NCBI GenBank assembly: GCA_026415595.1
Contig: JAOAGU010000018.1
Location: 1 to 16,398, forward strand
Direction: 5' to 3'
Length of the DNA: 16,398 bases
From: Thermodesulfovibrio sp.
GTDB taxonomy: Bacteria; Nitrospirota; Thermodesulfovibrionia; Thermodesulfovibrionales; Thermodesulfovibrionaceae
Shown: positions 1 to 7,558 of the stretch, in pieces
Layout: the number at the start of each line of letters is the position of its first letter
How positions within the stretch are numbered: the stretch's first letter is position 1
Translations under genes and position numbers: made by a program
The notes under the pieces: model-generated
Told to the model about the DNA's origin: nothing
Database searches by the model: none
The model's input: the letters and a program-made list of their open reading frames with translations, nothing else

Positions 1-29
1 CGGCAGCGTCAGATGTGTATAAGAGACAG
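1..29. other. Nextera transposase adapter left on the contig end (sequencing artefact)
   Basis: Bases 11-29 are exactly the Tn5 mosaic end AGATGTGTATAAGAGACAG. Bases 1-10 (CGGCAGCGTC) are the last ten bases of the 14-nt Nextera read-1 tail that precedes it. This is library-preparation sequence and not part of the genome. It creates a false stop codon and six false C-terminal residues (LSLIHI) in the transporter gene that runs off this end. Native sequence begins at base 30. Confidence 0.97.
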
Positions 30-692
30 ACAGCCAACAAGGTATATTAAGGCAGGCATTCTTATTAATCCACCACCAATTCCAAGCAGACCTGCGATAA
101 CTCCTGTGGCAAAACCTACAATCATTGGTAACCATATGGATACTCTAATCTGAGCTTCTTTGAAGGTCATTACAGGGGGAATTTTAATCTTATGAAGGGT
201 TTTATACCATGTTACACCACTTGCTAATTTGTCTAACTGCTCACCCCTCTCTCTTGCAAGTCTTTCTTTTTTCTTTAATTTCGCATAGTCAAGTAAAACA
301 GTAGAAAAAATAAAAGCAAGAAGAATCAAATATATAATACGAAGATATAGGTCAACCTTACCTATTCTCTCAAGAAACATAACTATCTGCGCACCAACCT
401 CAAATCCTGCCATTGTTCCAAGTATCATAGCAACACCAAGAGGATAGTCAACATTTCCAAATTTAGCATGTCTTATTGTAGAGACAATAGATTTTCCAGC
501 TATATGGGCAATATCAGTACCAATTGCGAAAGCCATTGGAAATCCTAAGATATTAAGTCCTGGTGTTATCATCCATGCTCCACCCATTCCGTAAAAGCCA
601 CCTAAGATTCCAACTCCTAAGCCTAATATGACTAATCCAGGCCAGAAAAGATCAACTCCTGAAATTGGCATATGCAAATATAACCATTCCAT
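30..692 (-). CDS. TauE/SafE-family anion transporter (sulfite exporter type), 3' end missing
   Basis: A polytopic inner-membrane protein of the TauE/SafE (DUF81) family, whose members move sulfite, sulfoacetate or related sulfur anions. About 221 native residues remain. The first glycine-rich membrane repeat lies near residues 18-65 (GLGVGILGGFYGMGG followed by TDIAHI). Further membrane helices lie near 85-105 and 115-135, then a charged cytoplasmic loop rich in Lys, Arg and Glu near 138-180. The second repeat starts near residue 190 (GFATGVIAGLLGIGGG). The two-repeat plan is typical of the family, and the remainder of repeat 2 is lost beyond the contig end. The start is supported by a strong AAAGGAGGG ribosome site a few bases upstream. 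It is the last of three minus-strand genes, 31 bp after a small membrane protein. The family call is firm; the substrate is inferred from sulfur-metabolism genes elsewhere in the window. Confidence 0.88.
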
Positions 693-723
693 ACTTTACC
701 CTCCTTTTTTAATTTTTTGAGAA

Positions 724-1017
724 TTAGTGTTCAGCAAGTTCTCTCTTAGTAAGATCAATACCAGTTAAACTTAATAAAAAGTCAGCAATAAATCCAATTA
801 AGATTCCTGCAACAGGAGTAACACAACCAGTTAGAATTGTAAAAAGTAGCATGTTGTCATTGTAAAGATTTGCCCACCATAAGCTTAGTCCGGAAAGCCC
901 TTTAGTATAAGCAACAACTACAAGAGGAGCAGCCTTCTTGCCTGCTGCCAATGCAATATTCGGTAGCATAGAGACTAAGCCAATTACTGATAAAATAATC
1001 ACAAATAATTTTTTCAT
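724..1017 (-). CDS. Small signal-peptide membrane protein beside the TauE-type transporter
   Basis: A 97-residue protein of unknown function. Residues 1-24 look like a signal peptide (Lys-Lys, a hydrophobic core, then ALA before AGKKAA). A conserved-looking aromatic stretch follows near 46-53 (WWANLYND), then one or two hydrophobic segments near 55-85, and an acidic C-terminus ending ELAEH. From memory it resembles the small protein encoded beside TauE-like transporters in Desulfovibrio (DVU0150 type); that match should be tested by search. A strong AAGGAGGG site precedes the ATG. It lies 17 bp after the universal stress gene and 31 bp before the transporter, so it is probably co-translated with both and may be an accessory subunit of the transporter. 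No catalytic motif is visible. Confidence 0.8.
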   Translation of the reverse strand: MKKLFVIILSVIGLVSMLPNIALAAGKKAAPLVVVAYTKGLSGLSLWWANLYNDNMLLFTILTGCVTPVAGILIGFIADFLLSLTGIDLTKRELAEH

Positions 1018-1034
1018 ACTTAACCCTCCTTCAT

Positions 1035-1448
1035 TTATTTAACTATTAAAACACTGCATGGTGTAAGAGATGCAATTTTTGTAGCAGTACTTCCTATACC
1101 TGTACCTGGGAATTCTCCTGTACCTCTGTGTCCCATAATTATTAAATCAAACTTTTCTTCTTTTGCTTTTCTTACAATGTTATCTGCTGGGAAAACACCT
1201 CTTTCAAGAACGGTTTTAACAGGAATTCCTTTTTTATCAAAAACTTCTTTTGCTTTGTTGAGCGCTTTTTGAGCTTCTGCATCAAGTCTTTCTCTGATAT
1301 CACCTGGATATTCAATATCTGCTAAACCAGCATAAAGGGCAACTGATATAATAGTTACTTCTGCTTTTTCTTTTTCTGCCATTTCAGCTGCTTTGTTTAC
1401 AGCTTTCATAGCATACTCTGAACCATCCGTCGGCACTAATATTTTCAT
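1035..1448 (-). CDS. Universal stress protein, UspA family, ATP-binding type
   Basis: A 137-residue single-domain cytoplasmic Usp protein of normal length for the family. The N-terminus MKILVPTDGSEYA carries the usual first strand and the Asp8 nucleotide-contact region. The ATP-binding signature G-x2-G-x9-G-S is intact at Gly106, Gly109, Gly119 and Ser120, so this is the ATP-binding rather than the UspA-like non-binding class. The protein ends in the hydrophobic strand SVLIVK. The start is supported by AAGGAGGGTGG just upstream. It is the first gene of a three-gene minus-strand unit with a small membrane protein and a TauE-type transporter. Usp proteins next to transporters often sense nucleotide or stress state, so a regulatory role for the transporter is possible but unproven. 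Confidence 0.93.
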   Translation of the reverse strand: MKILVPTDGSEYAMKAVNKAAEMAEKEKAEVTIISVALYAGLADIEYPGDIRERLDAEAQKALNKAKEVFDKKGIPVKTVLERGVFPADNIVRKAKEEKFDLIIMGHRGTGEFPGTGIGSTATKIASLTPCSVLIVK

Positions 1449-1535
1449 ACCACCCTCCTTAAGAGATTTTTTAACTTCACACTTAAAAATAATTTAATTC
1501 TCTTTTTTCACCTCCTTTCAATTTTGTTTTAAACA

Positions 1536-1565
1536 ATTATACAAAAATAAATTACAATTCTACAA
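1536..1565 (-). promoter_or_regulatory. Likely sigma70-type promoter for the usp-transporter unit
   Basis: On the minus strand a consensus -10 TATAAT (1536-1541) lies 18 bp downstream of a weak -35 TTGTAG (1560-1565). It predicts a start near 1529 and a leader of about 80 nt before the usp ATG. The -10 is perfect, the -35 matches only three of six positions, and no experimental support is available. Confidence 0.5.
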
Positions 1566-1830
1566 ACTAAGTATTATGCAATATCCATGCCTGATTGAAA
1601 GTGTTAGCAATATCCTTAATAAAATTAAAATAAGAATCAAAATGTTTCATAATGATGCATTGCCTAAACTTGCAGTTTTCTCTGATTTTGAAAAGGTTGC
1701 AATATCAAAAGAGTTCTAAAAAATATAAATCAGATTAAATGCAATGAAATGTTGCATATTTATAAAATATTTAGCTCATAATAATTTTTGTTAATTAAAT
1801 ATTAAGTTATGGTAATTTGGGATAATATCA

Positions 1831-1839
1831 TGTTAAAAT
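1831..1839 (+). promoter_or_regulatory. Possible extended -10 promoter element of pyrG
   Basis: TGT followed by TAAAAT (1834-1839) is an extended -10 that matches TATAAT at five of six positions. A -35 at the right distance is poor (TGGTAA at 1810-1815). It would start transcription near 1846, about three bases before the pyrG ATG. Confidence 0.35.
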
Positions 1840-1848
1840 TTACAAAAA

Positions 1849-3492
1849 ATGCCAAAGTATATATTCATAACTGGTGGAGTTGTTTCTGCCCTTGGCAAAG
1901 GTATTGCAGCATCTGCAATTGGTGCATTACTTGAAGCCAAAGGATTCAAGGTTACAATTCAAAAACTTGATCCCTATATAAATGTTGACCCTGGAACACT
2001 GAGTCCCTTTGAACATGGAGAGGTTTATGTGACAGACGATGGTTGTGAAACAGATTTAGACTTAGGGCACTATGAAAGATTTACACATCTTACTACCTCT
2101 CATGTTAATAACTATACATCAGGTAAAATTTATTTCAATGTTATATCAAAAGAAAGAAAGGGAGACTATCTTGGTCATACTGTTCAAGTAGTCCCTCATG
2201 TTACAGATGAGATAAAAGAGGCAATTAAATCTGCGGCAGGAGAAAATGAATATGATGTTGTAATTGTTGAAGTCGGCGGAACAGTAGGTGATATTGAGGG
2301 ACTTCCTTTTCTTGAGGGAATAAGACAATTTAGATACGATGTGGGTAGGGAAAATGTTTGTTACATTCACCTAACTCTTGTGCCTTATGTAAAGAGTGCG
2401 GGAGAATTGAAGACAAAACCAACACAGCATAGTGTAAACAGTCTAAGGGCAATAGGAATCCAGCCTGATATTTTAATATGCAGAGCAGACAGACCCATTC
2501 CTCACGGACTTAAGAAAAAAATCGCCTTACATTGTAATCTTGATTTTGACTCTGTAATATCCGCGCATGATGTAGAGACTGTTTACGAGGTTCCACTTAA
2601 TTTCAAAAATGAAGGGCTTGACCTTCTTATTGAAAAGAAACTTTCCTTGCCTCATAGATTAGAGGATTTATCACTTTGGGAAGATGTGGTTAATAAAATT
2701 AAAAATCCGGGAACAGATGTTAATATCGCAGTTGTGGGTAAATATGTCGGCTTAAGGGATTCCTATAAAAGTCTTACAGAAGCTCTGATACACGGAGGAA
2801 TAGCAAATAATGCAAAAGTAAATATATTATGGATAAATTCAGAGGATATAGAAAAGGATGGAGCAAGGGAGTATCTTGCCGATGCTCACGGCATTTTAAT
2901 TCCAGGAGGCTTTGGTACTCGCGGAATTGAAGGGAAAATTGAAGCTATTAGATATACAAGAGAAAATAAAATCCCCTTTTTTGGTATATGTCTTGGAATG
3001 CAATGTGCTGTTATAGAAGTGAGTAGAAATCTTGCAAAACTGAATGCCAATTCAACAGAATTTGATCCCGATACAGAGCATCCAGTTATTTATCTTATGG
3101 AAAGGTGGTATAATCCAAGAACAGGCAAATACGAAATTCGTTCAATAGAATCTCAGAAAGGTGGCACCATGAGACTTGGAGCATATCCTTGTATCATTAA
3201 GGAAGGCACAAAAGCCTTTGATGCTTATAAAACAAGAGATATTTCTGAAAGACACAGACACAGATATGAATTTAACAATAAATACATTCCTATTCTTGAA
3301 GAAAAGGGAATTGTTTTTAGTGGGACTTCTCCTGATGGGCAACTCGTAGAAATAGTGGAATTAAAAGGCCATCCTTGGTTTTTAGGATGTCAGTTTCATC
3401 CAGAATTCAAATCAAAACCCTTTAAACCTCATCCTCTATTTAAGGCTTTTATCAAAGCATCATTGCAAGAGAAAAGATTATTATTTAAATAA
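1849..3492 (+). CDS. pyrG: CTP synthase (glutamine-hydrolysing)
   Basis: Converts UTP to CTP in the cytosol using ATP and glutamine-derived ammonia. Its 547 residues are the normal length. The N-terminal synthetase domain (about 1-270) opens with [18 protein letters not shown], whose P-loop covers residues 9-18, and includes the [11 protein letters not shown] and [17 protein letters not shown] motifs. The C-terminal class-I glutamine amidotransferase domain (about 290-540) has nucleophile Cys381 in GICLGMQ, with catalytic His517 and Glu519 in FHPEF; all three triad residues are intact. The ATG has no recognisable Shine-Dalgarno sequence (ATTTACAAAAA precedes it), but the start matches the family N-terminus exactly. 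It stands alone: divergent from usp and convergent with dsrP. Confidence 0.98.
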   Translation: MPKYIFITGGVVSALGKGIAASAIGALLEAKGFKVTIQKLDPYINVDPGTLSPFEHGEVYVTDDGCETDLDLGHYERFTHLTTSHVNNYTSGKIYFNVISKERKGDYLGHTVQVVPHVTDEIKEAIKSAAGENEYDVVIVEVGGTVGDIEGLPFLEGIRQFRYDVGRENVCYIHLTLVPYVKSAGELKTKPTQHSVNSLRAIGIQPDILICRADRPIPHGLKKKIALHCNLDFDSVISAHDVETVYEVPLNFKNEGLDLLIEKKLSLPHRLEDLSLWEDVVNKIKNPGTDVNIAVVGKYVGLRDSYKSLTEALIHGGIANNAKVNILWINSEDIEKDGAREYLADAHGILIPGGFGTRGIEGKIEAIRYTRENKIPFFGICLGMQCAVIEVSRNLAKLNANSTEFDPDTEHPVIYLMERWYNPRTGKYEIRSIESQKGGTMRLGAYPCIIKEGTKAFDAYKTRDISERHRHRYEFNNKYIPILEEKGIVFSGTSPDGQLVEIVELKGHPWFLGCQFHPEFKSKPFKPHPLFKAFIKASLQEKRLLFK

Positions 3493-3493
3493 A

Positions 3494-3519
3494 AAAGGGT
3501 GTCTTATAAGACACCCTTT
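3494..3519. terminator. Bidirectional terminator between convergent pyrG and dsrP
   Basis: A perfect 26-bp palindrome with half-site AAAGGGTGTCTTA sits two bases after the pyrG stop and about 20 bp after the dsrP stop. On the minus strand the stem runs directly into six T residues, a good intrinsic terminator for the dsr operon. On the plus strand only three T follow, so it is weaker for pyrG. Confidence 0.88.
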
Positions 3520-3538
3520 AAGACCGCTTCAATATTAA

Positions 3539-4726
3539 TTATGCTTTTATCTGTTTTTCTCCATATTTATCAAAAATGGCTCTTTCTTTAACTGAGGATG
3601 CAATTTTATAGAGTATTGTGAGAACAAAGAATCCAAAAGCCCAAACACCAAGTGTAATTATTGTCTCTGGTAATGTGGGCCAATATTCAAAAACTCTATC
3701 AAGCGGATTTGGAATAAAACCACCAACCACCAATGTTATTCCTTTTTCAAGCCACATACAAAGAAAAGTACTCGCAGCTCCTATGGCAAGTGTAACCTCC
3801 CATTTTCTTAAAGGAGGTGTAACCAAAATAAGCGCACCAATTGCTGCAAGAAGCACGCAGATACTCATTACAGGAACAAGTTTGGAATACCCCTCTAAAC
3901 CTTTAAACAGATATATAATGGAGTACTGATGGCTTGTGATGCCACTGTAAAAAGCTGTGAAGACTTCAAATAGATAAAAAGCAATTGTGACTAAGAGGAA
4001 ATAAGCTGCTGTTTTTGCAAGAGTCTGAATTGCCTCTTTTCCGGGATCAAAATTAGTAAATTTTCTAACAATCATGCATAGAATTACCAAAAGTGAGGGA
4101 CCTGATGCAAATGCTGAGGATAGAAATTTTGCTGCCATGATTGCTGTCATCCAATAATCTCTTCCTGGTAAGCCTTGATATAGGAATGCTGTAACAATAT
4201 GGATTGAGGGCGCCCAGCAGATAGCAATATAAAGAAATGGTTTAATCCATTTTGGAGGTGGAGCACCCTTTCTTTCAGCCATAAGAATTACCCATCCGCA
4301 GAGAATATTCCATATTAGATAGCCACTCAGGACAATCATATCATAAAACATCACAGAGTTTGGCGTAGGATGTAGAAGAACATTGAGTACTCTCATTGGC
4401 TGTCCAAGATCAACAAATATAAAAAGCATGCACATCAAAACAGAAGGTATTGCAAGGAATTCCCCTATAACCGCAATTCTTCCATACTTTTTATAATTAT
4501 GTAGATAATAGGGTAATACAACTGTAACAGCTGAGGCAGCAACTCCAACAAGAAAAGTGAATTGTCCAATATATAAACCCCAGGATACATCTCTGCTCAT
4601 TCCGGTGATTCCTAAACCAATTTGGAATTGATATAAATAGGCAATAAACCCAGCCCCTATTAGAATTGCTAAGAAGAATAACCAGCCCCAGTATCTTGGG
4701 CTTCCTTTTAACGCAAGTTCAAGCAT
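3539..4726 (-). CDS. dsrP: DsrP, NrfD/PsrC-type membrane quinol subunit of the DsrMKJOP complex
   Basis: Integral membrane subunit that exchanges electrons between the menaquinone pool and the periplasmic iron-sulfur protein DsrO. Its 395 residues contain about ten hydrophobic helices, as in NrfD/PsrC proteins. The first follows SPRYWGWLFFLAILIGAG; later ones include MSRDVSWGLYIGQFTFLVGVA, the QPMRV loop near residue 110 and the GGFIPNPLDRVFEYWPTLPE loop near 335-355, a typical late-loop motif of DsrP. No cysteine-cluster or haem motifs are seen, as expected. AGGAGG lies seven bases before the ATG. It is the last gene of the minus-strand operon, 11 bp after dsrO, and ends at the shared terminator. 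The call rests on both the family fold and the complete M-K-J-O-P order. Confidence 0.95.
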   Translation of the reverse strand: MLELALKGSPRYWGWLFFLAILIGAGFIAYLYQFQIGLGITGMSRDVSWGLYIGQFTFLVGVAASAVTVVLPYYLHNYKKYGRIAVIGEFLAIPSVLMCMLFIFVDLGQPMRVLNVLLHPTPNSVMFYDMIVLSGYLIWNILCGWVILMAERKGAPPPKWIKPFLYIAICWAPSIHIVTAFLYQGLPGRDYWMTAIMAAKFLSSAFASGPSLLVILCMIVRKFTNFDPGKEAIQTLAKTAAYFLLVTIAFYLFEVFTAFYSGITSHQYSIIYLFKGLEGYSKLVPVMSICVLLAAIGALILVTPPLRKWEVTLAIGAASTFLCMWLEKGITLVVGGFIPNPLDRVFEYWPTLPETIITLGVWAFGFFVLTILYKIASSVKERAIFDKYGEKQIKA

Positions 4727-4737
4727 TTTTCATCCTC

Positions 4738-5523
4738 CTATAGTAGGTAATATACACTCGGCTTTGTTCCGAGTTTAGCTTTACGCCTAATAGCAAAATT
4801 TGAAGAGAGAATTTTTCTTATTTCCGAATTGGGATCTGTGATGTCGCCATAAATTATAGCACCCTTTGAAGCTTCTACACATGCTGGAGGAAGCCCTCTG
4901 TCAAGTCTTTCATAGCAGAAGGTACATTTCTCAACAACACCTCTCATTCTAAATGGAAATTCTGGATTCTCATCTTTTATGTATTGTCTGGGGTCTTTCC
5001 AGTTAAAGCTTCTTGCTCCATATGGACATCCAGCCATACAGAATCTACAACCAATACATCTATGCATGTCCATCATTACAATTCCATCTTTTCTTTTGAA
5101 AGTAGCCTTTGTAGGGCAAACTCTTACACAGGGAGGATTGTCACAGTGATTGCATAATACCAAAACACGCATGTTTTTAATTTCAGGTGCCATGTAATCA
5201 TCTTTCATTTCAGGAAAGGCATTTTTAAATTTTTCTTCCCATATCCATTTTATTTCTTCCTTCGGGTCTAATATTTTTGGTACATTGTGGATGCGATGGC
5301 ATGCTTCTGTGCAATCATTTATTATTTTTTGGTCCAGTTTTTTTAAGTCTATAACCATTGCCCATCTTTTAGCCTGAAAAGCTTCCGGAACTTTTTTATA
5401 TTGTTCAACAGATGCCTCTATTGTCCCTTTACCTACTATTTCAAATAATGAACTACCACCAATTCCTATGAAAGCGCCTATACCTAATAATTTTAGAAAA
5501 TGCCTTCTATCAATGTTGCTCAT
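4738..5523 (-). CDS. dsrO: DsrO, Tat-exported periplasmic iron-sulfur subunit
   Basis: Periplasmic electron-transfer subunit between DsrJ and DsrP. Its 261 residues begin with a twin-arginine signal (Arg6-Arg7 in DRRHFLK, then a hydrophobic stretch to about residue 30). Ferredoxin-type motifs are C124-x2-C127-x4-C132-x3-C136 and C156-x2-C159-x2-C162-x3-C166. A further set, C200, C203 and C215, can pair with C71 or C75 near the N-terminus. The position where related proteins have a last cysteine is Ser219 (ACVEAS), so I count three complete [4Fe-4S] sites rather than four, which I believe is normal for DsrO. Its ATG overlaps the dsrJ stop by four bases (ATGA), implying translational coupling. 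Together with DsrJ and DsrP it forms the JOP arm of the complex. Confidence 0.95.
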   Translation of the reverse strand: MSNIDRRHFLKLLGIGAFIGIGGSSLFEIVGKGTIEASVEQYKKVPEAFQAKRWAMVIDLKKLDQKIINDCTEACHRIHNVPKILDPKEEIKWIWEEKFKNAFPEMKDDYMAPEIKNMRVLVLCNHCDNPPCVRVCPTKATFKRKDGIVMMDMHRCIGCRFCMAGCPYGARSFNWKDPRQYIKDENPEFPFRMRGVVEKCTFCYERLDRGLPPACVEASKGAIIYGDITDPNSEIRKILSSNFAIRRKAKLGTKPSVYYLL

Positions 5524-5939
5524 AATCTTGCCTCCTTTTTGATATTCTCCTTAGGCTCAATATGGCAATCCCAGCAGTATGGCTTAACTCCTACGTAATT
5601 ATGACATTCATCGCAAAATTTTGATTTATTGGTATGGCACTGCATGCATGTATTTTGCAGGCTCATATTAAAGCTTTTACCCTGACTATTTACATAAAGA
5701 GTTTTACCATCTCTTACAACAGCGTCTCTCCAATCAATAAGCATTTTCATGTGCTCTTTTCTCATGAATTCCTTTGATTCAACACATTTTCTTTCAGCCT
5801 CGGGAAGTTTCTGAATTTCAGGCGTATCAATCTTAGGTTCAACTTTTAAATATTCTTTTCCTGTACTCCATGTAAAGGGAAGTGTTACAAAAGCTATAAA
5901 AACAATCAATCCAACAATTATTTTCCATCCATCATACAT
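5520..5939 (-). CDS. dsrJ: DsrJ, membrane-anchored triheme cytochrome c
   Basis: Periplasmic triheme cytochrome of the DsrMKJOP complex. Its 139 residues start with an uncleaved membrane anchor (about 5-25), and the rest is periplasmic. Three c-type haem sites are visible: CMQCH (98-102), CDECH (109-113) and CWDCH (122-126). Cys52 in RKCVESKEFMRKEHM matches the conserved cysteine known in this family as a distal haem ligand, giving the unusual His/Cys coordination. It lies four bases after dsrK, its AAAGGAGG ribosome site is embedded in the last codons of dsrK, and its stop overlaps the dsrO start. The protein must be exported and matured by a cytochrome c biogenesis system encoded elsewhere. 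Confidence 0.96.
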   Translation of the reverse strand: MYDGWKIIVGLIVFIAFVTLPFTWSTGKEYLKVEPKIDTPEIQKLPEAERKCVESKEFMRKEHMKMLIDWRDAVVRDGKTLYVNSQGKSFNMSLQNTCMQCHTNKSKFCDECHNYVGVKPYCWDCHIEPKENIKKEARL

Positions 5940-5943
5940 TTTA

Positions 5944-7554
5944 CTATTCCTCCTTTCCTGGAAGTGGCTCCATCCTTAAATTCATTTCTCTTTCTTTTTC
6001 ACCTTTCATTATCATAGCATTAGCCACAAGCTCTGTAACTCCAGAAACTCTCACTGCTGGTACCCAGTATTGCATTAATGGCGGAAGAGCTGCTCTATCT
6101 ATTGCACATATATTGGCAAGCATATTAACACCAAATTTTTCATGAACATATCTTACAGCATTTGCCCTCGGGAATCCGCCTCTCATTCTTTGCTCCATTA
6201 TCTCACCAGCATTTAATCCAGAACCACTACCACAGCAGAAAGTTTGTTCTCTTATTGTTTCGTCAGGCATGTCATAGAAATGATTACAAACATTTCTTAT
6301 TATATATCTTGGCTCCTCAAACATTCCCATACCTCTTGAAACATTACAAGAGTCATGGAATGTTACAATTAAATTATCATTTCTGCGTTTATCAAATTTA
6401 AGAACACCATGTCTTATAAGGTCTGCAGTAAATTCGCTTATGTGAACGATTTTAGTTGATTTGGCATGTTCAAATTTGGTTCCTGTGATAGGAGACACCG
6501 GTTCTTCAAGAAAATCAATAGGTCCATACCAAGTATCATGATATTGATGCCAGACTCTCCACATATGTCCACATTCGCCACCAAGAATCCATTTGACTTT
6601 TAGTCTTTTTGCTTCTTCATATATTTTTGAATGCAATCTCTTGGCCATTTCTAAGGAAGTGAAAAATCCAAAGTTACCGCCTTCAGATGCGAATGTGCTC
6701 CATGTATAGTCCAAACCAAGCTCATGGAACAACATCATGTATCCCATACAATTATATATTCCAGGGTCAGCAAAGAGGTCTCCTGAGGGTGTCACAAAGA
6801 GAATCTCCGCACCTTTTTTATTTATTGGTGGTTCAATTCTTATACCTGTTATATCTTCAATGTCATTACACATAAATTCAAGGGTAGATTTCATTGTATG
6901 AGGCTCAATTCCAAGATGATTTCCTGTTCTATAACAATTAGCTACAGGTCCTGATATCCAGTCAGTATTCAAACCAAGAAGATTAAGAAGTTCTCTTCCT
7001 ATGATGGTTATCTCTGCAGTATCAATTCCGTAAGGACAGAATAGAGAACAACGTCTGCATTCTGTGCACTGATAGAAGTAATACCAAAGTTCCTTTAAAA
7101 TATCAAGGTCAAGCTCTCTTGCTCCACCATTTTTTCCGAAAATCTTTCCACCAGAGGTGAAATATTTTCTATATACTGACCTGAGAAGCTCTGCTCTAAG
7201 TACGGGCATGTTCTTGGGGTCTGCAGTACCAATAAAGAAGTGACATTTATCTGCACAAGCACCACAACGAACACAGATATCCATAAACACATGGAATGTT
7301 CTAAATCTTTCAATTCTCTGTTTAATCCCTTCAATAACTATCTTTTTCCAATCCTCTGGAAGCTTCCAATCTTCATCGGTCACATGAAAATCTCTTGCAT
7401 TGGGAAATCCTACATACTCTAAGTTTTTCCCCTTTGCTCCATAGCAGTAAAAACCCGGCTTAAACTCCACCGGCAAGGTATCCATCCAACGGCGGGATGG
7501 CATTTTGTTTAAATTTACATCTGAAATTAATTCTTCTGGTCTTGGAAGTCGCAT
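5944..7554 (-). CDS. dsrK: DsrK, HdrD-like catalytic iron-sulfur subunit
   Basis: Cytoplasmic subunit thought to reduce the DsrC trisulfide/disulfide with electrons from DsrM; it resembles HdrD of heterodisulfide reductase. Its 536 residues carry two [4Fe-4S] motifs: C94-x2-C97-x2-C100-x3-C104 and C163-x2-C166-x2-C169-x3-C173. The C-terminal half has the CCG-type cofactor region, with GGECGH (Cys328), HDSCNVSRGMG (Cys403), the Cys440-Cys441 pair in CCGSGSG, and Cys483 as a further conserved candidate. These residues build the non-cubane catalytic cluster in the Hdr family. It starts four bases after dsrM and ends four bases before dsrJ. No substitution in the key cysteines is seen, so the complex looks functional. 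Confidence 0.96.
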   Translation of the reverse strand: MRLPRPEELISDVNLNKMPSRRWMDTLPVEFKPGFYCYGAKGKNLEYVGFPNARDFHVTDEDWKLPEDWKKIVIEGIKQRIERFRTFHVFMDICVRCGACADKCHFFIGTADPKNMPVLRAELLRSVYRKYFTSGGKIFGKNGGARELDLDILKELWYYFYQCTECRRCSLFCPYGIDTAEITIIGRELLNLLGLNTDWISGPVANCYRTGNHLGIEPHTMKSTLEFMCNDIEDITGIRIEPPINKKGAEILFVTPSGDLFADPGIYNCMGYMMLFHELGLDYTWSTFASEGGNFGFFTSLEMAKRLHSKIYEEAKRLKVKWILGGECGHMWRVWHQYHDTWYGPIDFLEEPVSPITGTKFEHAKSTKIVHISEFTADLIRHGVLKFDKRRNDNLIVTFHDSCNVSRGMGMFEEPRYIIRNVCNHFYDMPDETIREQTFCCGSGSGLNAGEIMEQRMRGGFPRANAVRYVHEKFGVNMLANICAIDRAALPPLMQYWVPAVRVSGVTELVANAMIMKGEKEREMNLRMEPLPGKEE

Positions 7555-7558
7555 ATTA

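Larger units (their letters stand above)
1449..1848. other. 400-bp divergent intergenic spacer between usp and pyrG
   Basis: The spacer is very AT-rich and holds no recognised gene. It contains the usp ribosome site (1451-1460) and a second, perfect Shine-Dalgarno sequence on the minus strand (1508-1520) with no gene after it. It also holds the usp promoter, three copies of GCAATATC (1578-1585, 1607-1614, 1699-1706) and an inverted repeat ATGCAA-7-TTGCAT (1739-1757). A plus-strand open frame of 47 codons (ATG 1576, stop 1717-1719) lacks a ribosome site and resembles nothing I recognise. The pyrG promoter lies at its right end. No tRNA or structured riboswitch is apparent. Confidence 0.6.

Noticed and set aside
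9..29. Apparent C-terminus and stop of the TauE-type protein
   Set aside because: These codons are the reverse complement of the transposase mosaic end, so the stop is an artefact and the gene is truncated by the contig end.
1449..1848. tRNA, CRISPR array or riboswitch in the longest spacer
   Set aside because: No cloverleaf with CCA-type end, no regularly spaced repeats and no known riboswitch core were found; only short motifs are present.
2146..2370. Minus-strand open frame of 74 codons inside pyrG
   Set aside because: It lies antisense to a certain conserved gene, has no ribosome site and gives a low-complexity product.
3142..3342. Minus-strand open frame of 66 codons inside pyrG
   Set aside because: It is a shadow of the CTP synthase amidotransferase domain, with no own start signals.
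3618..3929. Plus-strand open frame of 103 codons opposite dsrP
   Set aside because: It is antisense to the membrane protein dsrP; it has no ribosome site and no recognisable domain.
7095..7334. Second minus-strand frame inside dsrK
   Set aside because: It is the same strand in another frame across the first iron-sulfur motif of DsrK; DsrK itself is intact and conserved.
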